Positions 12,069 through 23,598 of a stretch of DNA of 64,000 bases are shown piece after piece. Numbering within the stretch: the stretch's first letter is position 1; the number at the start of each line of letters is the position of its first letter. The stretch is from Azolla caroliniana. Lineage: Eukaryota; Polypodiophyta. Made by a program: the position numbers and the translations under genes. The notes under the pieces were generated by a model that was not told where the DNA came from, searched no databases, and saw only the letters and a list, made by a program, of their open reading frames with translations. The DNA lies in assembly GCA_043228905.1 (NCBI GenBank), contig JBHGNT010000011.1, positions 12,524,001 to 12,588,000 of the forward strand, in the 5' to 3' direction.

Positions 12069-12649
12069 TGTTGAATATGGGATCGGCCGCAATCGATTAC
12101 CAAGCACAAACGAGAAAGACAGAAAACTGAAATAACAGAAAAACGATGCACTGACACAGAGACACAAGATATTAATGTGGAAACCTTGAAATGGGGAAAA
12201 ACCACGGGAGCCCACAGACTCCGAACAAAATCACTATATCGAGAGGAATACAGTAAGAGACTCAAAGGCGACAACCTCAAGCTCTTCTTCGTTTGTAGAC
12301 AGTTACAGATTTACAACTCTCTCACTCACACTAGTTACAGAGGCAACTACACTAGTTACAATCTAATGCACACTAATGATTCATCATACATATAATGATT
12401 TTCCTTAAGTGTACTTATACTCATACACAATATGGGCTATTTATAAATACAACCCACAAAGGGCACATTCAGGCTATTTCCAAATATAGCCCCAAGTCGG
12501 TTTCAACCAATTCGGTTATTTACTGAATCGATTATTACTCCAATTCTGCCCCAACTGAATTGGGAATCGGTCGATTTTTTGGCCTCGGCCGAGTTGCTGT
12601 TGTCCAATTCAGCTTATCTCTCCATCCGGAGGGACCAATTTTCCCAACA
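12069..12649 (-). repeat. Solo LTR inside the LINE (relative of the B/E/F family)
   Basis: Read on the minus strand it starts TGTTGGGAAAATTGGTCCCTCC and ends in CA. TTTTG flanks it at 12064-12068 and 12650-12654. It shares with the B, E and F LTRs the GGTCCCTCCGGATGG start, the GGGCTATTT block and a CCACGGGAG(C/T)CCA-type block. It is the product of LTR-LTR recombination at an insertion into the LINE. Confidence 0.88.
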
Positions 12650-12884
12650 TTTTGTGGGTTTATTTTGATGAGGATCAGGAAGGTTGGCTAATTCAAGCAG
12701 ATCATGGGACACATCCAATAAGCCATGAGATAATCTAGCCAATTCTAACATTATGGGAAGAATAAAACAAGGTGCAACGGATGCTTGATAGATAGATCAT
12801 GAACCACTGTCAAAATTGGTGGCTAGTGCATATCATCAACAAAATGATGGCCTGAAGGAGATTTTGTCGTCGAAGGTTAGATGA

Positions 12885-13056
12885 GCAGATTTGGCACATT
12901 GAGGAACCAACCCTTGGACTTGAAGGGGACATTTATACACCATGCCTTCAGACTATATATAAGGCAGGAAGCAGATTTGGCACATTGTGGAACCAACCCT
13001 TGGACTTGAAGGGGACATTTCTCCACCATGCCTTCATACTATATATAAGGCAGGAC
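12885..13056 (+). repeat. 86-bp direct tandem duplication in the LINE end
   Basis: GCAGATTTGGCACATTG begins at 12885 and again at 12971. The two 86-bp copies differ at a few bases. The first continues the LINE coding frame, so the duplication arose within the decayed LINE. Confidence 0.88.
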
Positions 13057-13324
13057 ACATAAGTGGAAACATACATCTATGCAAAAGGAAACATGTTAAG
13101 ATGTCTTTACAAATCCGTTGTGAGTAGTTTGTCTTTCACCAATACAAGAATCTCACCTTTAACAATTAAAAATAAATGCACCATACATATTCAAGCTTGG
13201 TTGTGTGTGGTTTTATGAAGAGGTTGATTTATAATGTGTATCCAAGATCATTCCTAAAACATGTTTCTTGTTGTGAGGGTTTTGATTCTTGGAGAGGGTT
13301 CCAATAAAAAATTCGGCACTACCT

Positions 13325-15895
13325 TCATGCAAGTATCCTTGCATTCTGAAAAGCTTGCTTCCCAAAGTCTAGAGTTCCCCAATGTTTGGAAGCACCTAGT
13401 AAAGTATGCCATATGATGAAATTAGGAACTATTGGCATTTTTTTGATCACAGCCTCTGCTTCTTCTAATTCACCAACTCGACTTAAAAGATCTACAATGC
13501 AAGAGTGATGCTCAATGGTTGGCATAATTCCATAGTCTTTGGTCATGGATTGGAAGTATGTCTCGCTCTTATTTAACAGCCCTTGGCGGCTACATGCATT
13601 GAGCACCACCACAAATGTAATGAGATTGGGTTTTATCCCTTCTCCTAACATTTGTTCAAAAGCATGGAAAACATTTTCACTTTTCCCGATTTCTACATAC
13701 CCTGCCATGAGAGTAGTCCAAGATACAACATCACGAACCTGCAGCTTATCAAACACTTGTTGGGCCTTAGTGAGAGAGCCACATTTTAGATACATATTAA
13801 CTAAGGTATTGCCCACAAATTCTTTGTCCAAGAAACCCCGTCTTTCGATTTCAGTGTGTAACACTCTCCCATGATGAGAAGCCCCTATGTTTCCACAAGC
13901 TTTCAACATGCAAATAAATGTGGTGGCATCTGGAGGGATACCCTCATATTGCATCTCTTCAAGGCATTTAAGGGCTTCTTCAAATTGCCTATCTTCAGCA
14001 TATCCTGATATCAGAGCCGTCCATGGTATCTCATTTCGAACTTTGAGGTCATCGAATACCTTTCGAGCATCGATAAGATAACCACATTTCGCATACATAT
14101 CCACCACAATGCTTCCTAGGAACGGGTTCTTATCTGAAAACCCATTTTTAATGGTCTCTCCATGTATTTCATGGCCTCTTTCGATTGCTTTTAATCCACA
14201 GCAAGATTTCAAGACACAAACAAATGAAACCTCATTCGGAAAGAGACCTTGCATTTTGATTCCATCAAAACATTCGATTGCTTGGATGTAAAGACCATGT
14301 TCAGCATAGCTTGACATTAATGATACCCATGAGGTTTCATCTCGAGTGGGTAGCCGATTGAATACAAGCCTCACTATGTTAGGCAAACCGCATTTGGCAT
14401 ACATATCAAGCAAAACATTGCCAATACAGGTGTACACTTCAAGTAACCCAAGTTTCTCAATTTGAGCATGTATTTTCTGGCCCTTATCAATAGCTCTCAT
14501 ATTGCCACATGCTTTCAAGACATAAATGAATGTGATAGAATCTGGGAAAATACCCTCAAGTTGCATCTTTTCTAAACAGTCCAATGCTTCTTCATATGAT
14601 GCATGATCCACATACGCTGAAATTAACGACGTCCATGTGACTACATCTCGTGTGATGAGCGTATCAAATATCGGTCGAGCTATGGAAAACAACCCATGTT
14701 TTAAGTACATATTCACCAAGGCATTATTGACGGCAAGATCTCTCTCTTGTTTTTCCACATCAATGTGTATTTGTTGACCTTTATGCAAAGCTTCTATGTT
14801 GCCCACACAAGCCTTTAAAATAACTGAGAATGTGATGGAATTTGGGAAAGTACCTTCCAATCGCATTTGCTCATAACACTTGAGTACTTCCTCATTTTGA
14901 TCATGCTCAGCGTACCCAGTGATGAGTGCATTCCAACATACCACATTCTGAAAAGCAAGCGTATTAAATACATCTTGTGCTTTTTCCATTAAGTCAACTT
15001 TTGCATATGTATCGATTAATGTGCTCCCTATGAAAAGATCCGTTTGCAACAGCCCTTTCCTCTCGATTTCCAAATGTAAACCTCTCAACTTATTCAATGC
15101 TCGTATCTTACCACAAGCTTTCAAGACATAGACTAGTGTTATAGCATTGGGGCTAAGGCCAAGGGGTAGCATCTTTTCAAAGCAGTCAAGAGCTTCATTT
15201 GCAAACCCATGTTCGACATAACCGGAAATGAGTATAGTCCAAGAGACTACATTTTTTTGGTGCTGAACGTCATCGAACACTTCTTGTGCACTTTGTGTCA
15301 AACCGCATTTAACATACATTTGTATCAAGCTACTACCTACAAAGGAATCTTTCTCAAGCAGCCCAATTCTAGTAACATGTTCACGAATCCGTTCCCCTGT
15401 TTCTAGGTCTTTTAGCTTAGCACAAGCTTGTAACAATGCCACAAATGTATGTGGACAGGGGCATAAATCACCGTTATTTTCTTTCCCTTTCTTTTGCTTC
15501 TTATTCAGCATTTGCTGATATATGTTAATTGCTAATCTTGGCTTACCACATGTAGCAAACCCTCTTATAAGTTCATTCCACGATGATTCAGAGCAACCCG
15601 ATAACACATCAGAAAGCTTCTCTTTTTTACTAATCTCAATAATCAAAGAAAGCAAGGAATTAACTAGCCATTTTTGAGAAGCCAATCCACGTTGCTGTTG
15701 GATATATGTGAACAATCTGAGGGTTGAGTTGAGATCTTCCTGTTTTCGACACTTTTCAACAAGACAAGTTAAGTCTTCGAGAGAGGGATCGGAACAAACC
15801 TTCTGTTCTATGCAAGAAATTGCATCTTTCAAGTTATGGTTCCTCAGGGCAACATTGTCTCTGCTTCTAGTAGTGTTTACGTTATAACCTTTCAT
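13325..15895 (-). CDS. Pentatricopeptide repeat (PPR) protein, PLS type
   Basis: An intronless frame of 856 codons with no defect. PPR proteins bind RNA in chloroplasts or mitochondria and act in editing, splicing or transcript maturation; the target here is unknown. After about 100 N-terminal residues without repeats, the protein is a chain of roughly 20 PPR motifs. Each group has the pattern SWTxLISGYxEHG, EALxCFEKM, GIxPDxITFxxVLKACG, then IHxxIEKxGLL and LVDMYxKCGLxxxAxxVFD, i.e. alternating P, L and S motifs. The C terminus (MPIVPNFIIWHTLLGASKHWG) begins an E domain but stops about 20 residues in. No DYW domain follows. No clear transit peptide is visible. ATG at 15895 is the first in frame. 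It is the only recognised host gene here and lies between a LINE remnant and an old copia. Confidence 0.92.
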   Translation of the reverse strand: MKGYNVNTTRSRDNVALRNHNLKDAISCIEQKVCSDPSLEDLTCLVEKCRKQEDLNSTLRLFTYIQQQRGLASQKWLVNSLLSLIIEISKKEKLSDVLSGCSESSWNELIRGFATCGKPRLAINIYQQMLNKKQKKGKENNGDLCPCPHTFVALLQACAKLKDLETGERIREHVTRIGLLEKDSFVGSSLIQMYVKCGLTQSAQEVFDDVQHQKNVVSWTILISGYVEHGFANEALDCFEKMLPLGLSPNAITLVYVLKACGKIRALNKLRGLHLEIERKGLLQTDLFIGSTLIDTYAKVDLMEKAQDVFNTLAFQNVVCWNALITGYAEHDQNEEVLKCYEQMRLEGTFPNSITFSVILKACVGNIEALHKGQQIHIDVEKQERDLAVNNALVNMYLKHGLFSIARPIFDTLITRDVVTWTSLISAYVDHASYEEALDCLEKMQLEGIFPDSITFIYVLKACGNMRAIDKGQKIHAQIEKLGLLEVYTCIGNVLLDMYAKCGLPNIVRLVFNRLPTRDETSWVSLMSSYAEHGLYIQAIECFDGIKMQGLFPNEVSFVCVLKSCCGLKAIERGHEIHGETIKNGFSDKNPFLGSIVVDMYAKCGYLIDARKVFDDLKVRNEIPWTALISGYAEDRQFEEALKCLEEMQYEGIPPDATTFICMLKACGNIGASHHGRVLHTEIERRGFLDKEFVGNTLVNMYLKCGSLTKAQQVFDKLQVRDVVSWTTLMAGYVEIGKSENVFHAFEQMLGEGIKPNLITFVVVLNACSRQGLLNKSETYFQSMTKDYGIMPTIEHHSCIVDLLSRVGELEEAEAVIKKMPIVPNFIIWHTLLGASKHWGTLDFGKQAFQNARILA

Positions 15896-16251
15896 GATTT
15901 TCTTCTCTTTCTTTTTCTCTTCTTTATTTCCCCTCTAGAAGGAGCCATCAACACAGGATCAATGGAAACACTGATAATTTGGGTGGATGCAAACAACAGA
16001 ATGTTTTCACTGATTATGACTTCGGTGTTTGGGTGAGCATGATTTTAACCCGGACAAAATATGGCAAAATTACTTCAAGCTTCTCTCTATTTTATCCAAA
16101 GACCCCCACTTTCCGCACATGTAAATGCTATCATTTGAGCAATTGACATTTGCTATGTATTTGAGCCACTATATTCTTAGTCCAATCCCCCTATTCAATC
16201 AATTATACCGTCAATTTGGTCTCCTTTTTGTTAGGTTTTTCTGTCCACGTT
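15896..16251. other. Upstream region of the PPR gene
   Basis: About 350 bp between the PPR start codon and the probable LTR of A2. It contains a pyrimidine-rich run just before the ATG (minus orientation: GAAAAAGAAAGAG type). No TATA box could be fixed. Confidence 0.35.
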
Positions 16252-16810
16252 AGTATGTAAATGAAATGGGCCTTGGACGCCCAAAACTTGTATTTTTTAA
16301 AATATAGTGTGAAAGGGGTTCACACAAGAAGACGTTACATATCTACACTATGTAACTCATTCTTTTGGGTGGGTTAAAAAGGGGAAAAAAACGTGCATTT
16401 CTCTAGAGCAGCAGAGAAAAACAGATTTCAGAGAGCTCATACTCTCTTTCGTGGCTGATTCCTTCAAGCATTCTCAAGTACACCAGCACACTCAGACATC
16501 CGGACATCACCGCCTTTGTCACCAGCCACGTGCTGTGAGTTTTGATGGTTTTTGTGTTTTTTTGTTGAGTTTAGTTTTTGAGGAAACATCATATTCCTCG
16601 ATTTCTCATAGTACTCTAACTTGTTTTGAGTAGAACTTTGGTGTATTCAGATTTATATTGATAGTGAATTAGTTCTGGACTAGGTCTCGTGGTTTTTACC
16701 TCTTTGAGGGTTTTCCATGTTAAAATTTTTGCGGTGTATTGTGTATTGATTTGTTGTGTACCTCTCTTGCTTTCTTTTAAATCTTGCACAACATATTTTC
16801 TGTTTTAATA
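16252..16810 (+). repeat. Probable 5' LTR of old copia A2
   Basis: The stretch ends TTTTCTGTTTTAATA with a decayed primer site after it (16811-16840) and a gag ATG 48 bases on. GGGTTTTCCATGTTAAAATTTTTGCGG near 16706 (split into GGGTTTTCCATG and later bases) resembles the R/U5 part of copia LTRs. The left end is a guess at a TG. No second LTR is present in the window. Confidence 0.35.
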
Positions 16811-16857
16811 AGTGTTTAAGTTCTATTAAGTTTCGGAACAGAGGTTGAGCACTTCTT

Positions 16858-18110
16858 ATGGAGGCAAAATTTTCTACAATGGTTTGCGTGAACGACACCA
16901 ACTACCACAAATGGAAAGGTAAGATGAAAGATCTTCTTTTTGTGAAAAATCTACACTTACCTGTTTTTGCAGATGTTAAACCGGAGAGCAAAACTGCCGA
17001 GGAATGGCTTTTCGAGAATGAACAGGTATGTGGTTTTATTCGACAATGGGTGGGAGATAATGTCTTAAACCATATTGTGAATGAAACTAATGTTAAAGCT
17101 CTATGGAATAAACTCGAAATATTATATGCATCAAAGACAGGTAACAATAAGCTATTTTTGCTTAAACAAGCAATGCATTTAGTGTATAAAGAAGGTAGTT
17201 CCATTTTAGATCATCTAAATGAATTTCAAGGATGTTTTGACCAACTTTTTGGTATGGGAGTGAAATTTGATGATGAGATTAATGCATTATGGTTGTTAAA
17301 CACTCTCCCTGATTCATTGGAAACTTTTAGGGATCTCTAACTAATGCAGCCCCAAATAGAATTGTAACTACGGAATATGTCAAGAACGGTGTTCTAAATG
17401 AGGAGATGAGACGAAGGACACAAGGGATATCCTCACATTCGGAGGTCTCGATGGTTGAGAGGAATGAATAAGGTCAAAACAACCGAGGGAGGAGTATCAG
17501 AACCAAGGTATAAAAATCTAGAATGACATTTTTGTGGTAAAATAGGACACATAAAGAGGTATTGTTACAAGTGGAAAAAGGAGAACCACACATCTAACGG
17601 TAAGCATGAAAACAAAGGTAACGATGATAATTCTAATCGTGTTAATACAACTTCCTCAGACGATTTACTTGTTGTCTATGATGAAAACGTAATTAATCTT
17701 GCTCACAATGAAACTAATTGGGTTGTTGATAGTGGAGCATCTAGAAGGAACTTTTTTACTTCTTATGCTTCAAGGGATTTCAGAGTTGTGAAGATGGGCG
17801 ATGATGGTCTTTCAAAGGTGATAGGCATCGAGACTATTTGTTTGGAAACCAACACGGGTTCAAAGTTGATTCTCAAGGAGGTAAGACATGTACCCGACAT
17901 TTGCTTACATCTTATCTCAATAGATGATGATGGCTATTGCAACATCTTCAATGAGGGACAATGGAAACTCACTAAGGGCTCATTGGTTGTAGCTCGTGGT
18001 AAGAAATGCTCTAGTTTGTATTTATTACAAGCATCTATCTCTACTAATCTTGTGAATGCAACTGAAAGCAACAACATGTCAAAACTATGGCATACAAGGT
18101 TGTCTCATAT
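16858..18110 (+). pseudogene. A2 gag and protease (old copia, broken)
   Basis: ATG at 16858 opens a copia Gag (NDTNYHKWKGKMKDLL, then HLNEFQGCFDQLFGMG) that loses frame near 17335. The zinc knuckle region (HFCGKIGHIKRYC, near 17523) has its first Cys codon changed to TGA. The protease VVDSGAS is near 17725, followed by VRHVPDICLHLIS. The pre-integrase LWHTRLSHI ends exactly at the B insertion and resumes as SEKGLDCLAKK at 23599. Internal stops and frameshifts make it inactive. Confidence 0.85.
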
Positions 18111-18767
18111 TGTTAAACACAGTGCTCGGCCACAACCGAGGAATAGGATCAACTCCCAGAAAACAGGAAATACAAAATGCACGAAGACAATAGAGAGAAG
18201 AGTACACAGAATGTTTTACGTGGAAAACCCTAAATGGGAAAAAACCACGGGAGTGCAAGACTCCAACTATCACTATGCGCAGGGAATGTACAATGGCGAG
18301 CTGCAAGGCAACGACCTTGAGCTCGCTGTCCTCGCCACAGGCGGCGGTATTACACAGAGGCGTCGACCTCTTCCTTTCTCTCTCTCTCTCTCTCTCTCTC
18401 GGCTGCTCTCACTTCGCTCCCTCTAAGTGGAAACCAGAAAATGAGCAACAACTGCAAAACTGTTTGCCCTAAGTCATATTTATACACATATGACTTTCGG
18501 GCTATTTACAAGTATAGCCTAGAGGGCCCTTGGCAAACATATTCACAAATATGTCCCCGCATCCGGATCTCTCTCCGGGTACATTCGTCATCCGGCTCCG
18601 TAGCCGGGGTCTTCATCATCCGGCTCCGCAGCCGGGGTCTTCATCATCCGGCTCCGTAGCCGGGGTCTTCATCATCCGGATCCGAAACCGGGTACTCCTC
18701 ATTCGGGTCTTCATTCTCGATTCCCGGACATCTTACCATCCCATCCGGAGGGACCGTAATCCCAACA
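18111..18767 (-). repeat. Element B 3' LTR
   Basis: 657 bp. On the minus strand it starts TGTTGGGATTACGG and ends TTTAACA. It contains tandem 28-bp units (ATCCGGCTCCGTAGCCGGGG type, about 18590-18690), each with a short GGCTCCG/CGGAGCC-like inverted repeat, and a CT microsatellite at about 18377-18400. Confidence 0.93.
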
Positions 18768-18777
18768 AACTCCCCCA

Positions 18778-21700
18778 TCACTTCGGCATGGGATGTCTTT
18801 CCAGTCCGACCCTCTTCCGGCACGCTTCCAGCTTGTCGGGTGTGAGCACTTTGGTCAGCATATCTGACCCGTTCTCGTCCGTGTGGATCTTCGTCAGCAC
18901 GAACTCCTGGTCTTCTATCCTTTCCCGGATCCAGTGATATCTTCGCTGGATGTGCTTTGTCCGGGAGTGATAGGCCGCATTCTTCGCAAGTTGGATGGCA
19001 CTCTGACTGTCGCAGTAGAGTCGGTACTCCTCCTGCCGGATACCGAGCTCTCTAATGAAGTCCTTCATCCATATTATTTCCTTGCCGGCTTCAACAGCCG
19101 CCATGTACTCCGCCTCCGTGGTTGACAACGCAACCGTCTTCTGCAGCCTCGACTGCCACGAAACAGCTCCCCCTGCATACGTCATCACATACCCTGATGT
19201 GGACCGGCTGGTATCTGCATCAGCCGACATATCCGAATCGGTAAAGCCGTCGAGTTCGGGCTTACCGGAGCCGAATCGGAGGCACACGTTTGCCGTGCCC
19301 TTCAGGTATCAGAGTATCCACTTGGCCGCGTTCCAGTGCTCTTTGCCGGGATTGCTCATGTACCGGCTCACCACTCCGACTGCATATCCTATGTCCGGTC
19401 TTGTACACACCATTGCATACATCAAGCTTCCGACGGCAGAGGCATATGGTACTTTCATCATTTCCTCCTTCTCAGCCTTTGTCTTGGGGCTTTGCTTGCT
19501 GGACAACTTGTAGTTTGCCGGGAGGGTTGACCCGACCGGTCTTGCTTCCGACATGTTGAACCGGTGAAGCACCTTTGTCACGTATTTCTCCTGTGACAGC
19601 CACAACTGCTTCTTCTTCCGGTCCCGGATGATGTGCATCCCTAGTATTTGCCTCGCCGGACCCAGGTCCTTCATTGAGAAGGTTCGGTGAAGCGCTTTCT
19701 TCAGCATCCGTATCTTGCCCTGGTCCCGTCCGACGATCAACATGTCGTCCACGTACAGGAGGAGTATTAGAAAGTCTCCTCCTTCGAACTTCTTCACAAA
19801 CACGCAGTGATCGGATTGCGTTTTGTGGTACCCTTCGTCGGTCATGAAAGAGTCGAACTTCCGGTACCATTGCCGGGGAGCCTGCTTCAGTCCGTAAAGG
19901 CTCTTCTTCAACCGGCATACCAGGTGCTCCTTCCCTTTCTTCTCGAATCCTTCCGGTTGCTGCATGTAGATCTCTTCTTCGAGGTCACCGTGAAGGAATG
20001 CCGTCTTCACGTCCATCTGTTCTACCTCGAGGTCCATGCTTGCCGCTATGCTCAGCATCGTCCGGATGGAGGTCATCTTCACTACCGGGGAAAATATCTC
20101 GTCGAAGTCGACGCCCTTCTTTTGCTGGAACCCCTTCACCACGATCCTGGCTTTGTATCTCGGGGGGTTTCCGGCATCTCCCGGTTTCAGCTTGAACACC
20201 CACTTGTTTCGAAGTGCCCGCTTTCCTTTCGGCAACTCCACAAGTTCATATGTGTGGTTCTCATGCAGGGAATCCATCTCCTCCTGCATGGCACTTAACC
20301 ACATGCGGCTATGGGTGTCAAGCTTTGCTTCTTCAAAACTCTCCGGCTCCCCCTCGTCGGTTAGCAGCACGTGCTCTGGTTCCGGAAATCTCCGGGGGGC
20401 CCTTCTCTCTCTTAGAGGATATCTCCGTTCCGGAGCTTCGGTAACCGGCTCGTCCGTTTCTTCTTCATCCGAATCCATTTCGGGATCGGGGCCGGTTCCG
20501 GTATCAGTTTCATCTTCCTCGGCCGGTTCTGTTTCTTCATCGTCTTCGGCCGGATCCTCGAGTGCTAACCGGTCCCTTGCCGGTCAGGACTGCTCCTCGT
20601 AGAGTTGATCCTCACCGGTCGACTTGGAGCTCTTCATCTTCTTCTCCGACTCCCAGTCGGCGAGTGTCTTGTCCTCCATGAAGATGATATCACGACTCCG
20701 GAATATCTTTTTGTCGACCGGGTCCCATACTCGGTTGCCGAACTCGTCATCGCCGTAACCGAGGAATATGCATGGCCGGGTCTTAGGATCTAGCTTTCCT
20801 CTCCGGTCCTTTGCCACATGCACATATGCGAGACACCCGAATACCTTCAGATGCCGGTAGGATACTTCGCTACCGGTCCACACTCTCTGCGGCGTGTCTC
20901 CGTCCAAAGGTACTGAGGGTGATCTGTTTATCACGTATGTCGCCGTCGACATTGCCTCAGCCCAAAACCCCTTGGGTAATTTCGCATGCGCCAGCATACT
21001 CCGGACCCTCTCCATTATGGTCCGGTTCATCCTCTCGGCCAGCCCGTTCAGTTCCGGCGTCTTCGGCACAGTAAACTCGAGCCGGATTCCCTTCGAGTGA
21101 CAATACTCCTCGAACTGCCCCCGGTATTCCCCTCCGTTATCTGCTCGTATCGCTTTCAGCTTCTTGCCGGATTCCCTTTCCACTCTCGCGTGGAGTTCTT
21201 TGAAGACGCACAACACTTGGTCCTTTGTCTTCAGCGGTGCCGTCCACAGCTTCCGGCTGTGGTCATCAATGAATGTCACGAAGTACTGGGCTCCGCCATG
21301 TGACTTCGTTTCTACTTGACACACGTCAGTGTGCACCAACTCCAATGGTGCGCTACGTCTCGTCGGTGGCCTTGAGTGGAAGGAGGTTCGGTTCTGCTTA
21401 CCGGCCAGGCAATCGGTGCACTTCTCCAGGTGCACATGCTTCACTGGAATAAGGTTGTCTTCTACAAGCCTCTTCATCCCCTTCTCACTCATGTGGCACA
21501 GTCTCTTGTGCCACAGCTCACCGGCAGTGTCAGCTACCACGTTCAGCTCCTCCGGACATAGCCGGGAATTCATCAGGTACAATGTGTTGACCTTCTGGGC
21601 CCGAGCCACTATCAGGCTCCCTTTGCTGAACTTCATGACACCGTTCCGGATGCTACCCGTGTAGCCTTCATCGTCTAGCCTCCCGGCCGAAATCAGGTTC

Positions 21701-22851
21701 AATCGAACCTCCGGAACGTGTCGGACATCCTTCAGCAGCATCTTGCATCCGGTTGATGTCATCAGCCACACGTCTCCTATGCCGGCAATCCGGCATGTAC
21801 CTTCATTTCCCATCCGGACACAGCCGTGCTCACCAGCTGTGTAGGATGAGAAGTATTTCTTCTCCGGGGTCAGGTGGAACGACGCTCCGGAATCGACCAC
21901 CCAGGTCATCTCTTCACCAGCAAGGTTCAGCTCCCTCTCTTCGGTAATGAGCATTATCTCTTCTTCACTTGCCGCGAGTGCCGTCGTTCCTTTCCGGTCC
22001 TGCCCTCGCCAATCCGGACCTCTCCGGTCCGTGGCTTCCCGGTATGCACCGTTTCGCTCCGGTGACTTCTTCGAATCGGTACCGTCGGTTCCGTTGTCTT
22101 TCTGGAAATGCCGACAGTTCTTCTGGAAGTGCCCCGGCTTCCCACAGTAGAAGCATGTAGGTCTTCCCCTCGACTGCGACCGTGTCCCCGACTTCTCCCG
22201 TCTTTGCGGACTCCGGTTCCGTTTTCTTCCCCGTTCCGATTCAGTAAGCAGCGCCTTCGAGTCGGAGGCCGGTTCTTTATCTCTCCGACGCGCTTCTTCA
22301 TTTAGAATACTTGTCTTTACCGTTAGTAAAGACAAGTTCTCTTCCTTACAGGAGGTGCTGAGAGTAACTACCAAGTTCTCCCAGCTCTCCGGAAGGGTAC
22401 ACATCAGCATGATGGCTTGCATTGCGTCATCCAACGGGAACTTGATCGCCGCAAGCTGGTTCACGAATCCCATGAACGTGCTGACGTGTTCGACCATGCT
22501 CTCGCCGTCCCGGTACTTAAGATTCACTATCTTCCTCATCAGGGAGGTCCGGGTCAGAGCATTCTTCCTCTCATACAGTCCGGACAGCTTCTGCCACATC
22601 TCATAGGCGTTCGTATCGTTCGCCACATGTTGCAGGACACTTACATCGACATATTGCCGGATCGTCGCTACGGCTTTCCGGTTCAGGAGCTTCCACTCCG
22701 ACTCTATTACCCCCTTGGGTATCTCGGCATTGTCGATCGGTTCGTACAGGTCTCGGACGATGAGAAGGTCTTCCATCTTTATCTTCCAGTTGGCGTAGTT
22801 CTGTGAGTTCAACACCATCATGCCCGGAGGCCCACTACCACCGCCTTCCAT
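18778..22851 (-). pseudogene. Element B gag-pol polyprotein with two TGA codons
   Basis: One continuous frame of about 1357 codons from ATG at 22851, broken only by TGA at 20584-20586 and TGA at 19309-19311. In element E both positions are CGA (Arg). Domains in order: Gag, zinc knuckle CFYCGKPGHFQKNC, protease VVDSGASFHLT, integrase (HTDVC, ADNGGEY, LAERMNRT), RT (KTAFLHGDLEEE, YVDDMLIVG) and RNase H (STTEAEYMAA, YCDSQSAIQLA). With only these two stops the element is nearly intact and could be moved in trans. Confidence 0.93.
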
Positions 22852-22867
22852 TTTCTGTGTTAACCTT

Positions 22868-22879
22868 GCTCTGATACCA
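22868..22879 (-). other. Primer binding site of element B
   Basis: GCTCTGATACCA on the plus strand is TGGTATCAGAGC on the element strand, three bases from the LTR end. Confidence 0.9.
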
Positions 22880-22882
22880 CTT

Positions 22883-23593
22883 TGTTAAACACAGTGCTCG
22901 GCCGCAACCGAGGAATAGGATCAACTCCCAGAAAACAGGAAATACAAAATGCACGAAGACAATAGAGAGAAGAGTACACAGAATGTTTTACGTGGAAAAC
23001 CCTAAATGGGAAAAAACCACGGGAGTGCAAGACTCCAACTATCACTATGCGCAGGGAATGTACAATGGCGAGCTGCAAGGCAACGACCTTGAGCTCGCTG
23101 TCCTCACCACAGGCGGCGGTATTACACAGAGGCGTCGACCTCTTCCTTTCTCTCTCTCTCTCTCTCTCTCGGCTGCTCTCACTTCGCTCCCTCTAAGTGG
23201 AAACCAGAAAATGAGCAACAACTGCAAAACTGTTTGCCCTAAGTCATATTTATACACATATGACTTTCGGGCTATTTACAAGTATAGCCTAGAGGGCCCT
23301 TGGCAAACATATTCACAAATATGTCCCCGCATCCGGATCTCTCTCCGGGTACATTCGTCATCCGGCTCCGTAGCCGGGGTCTTCATCATCCGTCTCCGCA
23401 GCCGGGGTCTTCATCATCCGGATCCGAAACCGGGGTCTTCATCATCCGGCTCCGCAGCCGGGGTCTTCATCATCCGGCTCCGTAGCCGGGGTCTTCATCA
23501 TCCGGATCCGAAACCGGGTACTCCTCATTCGGGTCTTCATTCCCGATTCCCGGACATCTTACCATCCCATCCGGAGGGACCGTAATCCCAACA
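22883..23593 (-). repeat. Element B 5' LTR
   Basis: 711 bp, two 28-bp units longer than the 3' copy. Units with period 28 start at 23390, 23418, 23446 and 23474. Some read GGATCCGAAACC instead of GGCTCCGTAGCC. Confidence 0.93.
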
Positions 23594-23598
23594 CATAT

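Larger units (their letters stand above)
10905..13060 (+). mobile_element. LINE (L1-like) reverse transcriptase remnant
   Basis: The plus strand reads in broken frames as a plant L1-type RT. SGLIILIPK, WRPISLMGGLYKVFAKTLSNRLK and GFIP lie near 10930-11100, and QLDLEKAYNHVTWSF lies near 11175-11220. The C-terminal region resumes beyond the solo LTR (RRLDEQIWHIEEPTLGLEGD near 12860-12935). Several stops and frameshifts make it inactive. It is split at 12069-12649 by a solo LTR with its own target duplication. The left end and any poly(A) tail are not clear. Confidence 0.75.
18111..23593 (-). mobile_element. Element B: Ty1/copia, young, two nonsense codons
   Basis: It lies between CATAT duplications at 18106-18110 and 23594-23598. 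The LTRs are 22883-23593 (5') and 18111-18767 (3'). PBS is at 22868-22879 and a PPT (revcomp of AACTCCCCCAT) at 18768-18778. The two LTRs differ at about three bases plus two extra 28-bp repeat units and a 2-bp CT slip, so the insertion is recent. It interrupts A2 between LWHTRLSHI and SEKGL. Its coding region is very close to those of E and F. Confidence 0.95.

Noticed and set aside
10905-13060. Intact LINE
   Set aside because: Stops and frameshifts occur throughout, and the solo LTR splits it.
18441-18937. Proline/serine-rich open frames in LTRs (RGLHHPAP-type repeats)
   Set aside because: They are translations of the 28-bp LTR repeats and change with unit number; no start or domain support.
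19309-20602. Long open frames on the strand opposite to pol in B, E and F
   Set aside because: They are GC-rich shadows of the conserved pol frame and show no known domain.
23340-23510. CRISPR-like array (28-bp repeats)
   Set aside because: The units are directly adjoining with no unique spacers, and lie in retrotransposon LTRs.
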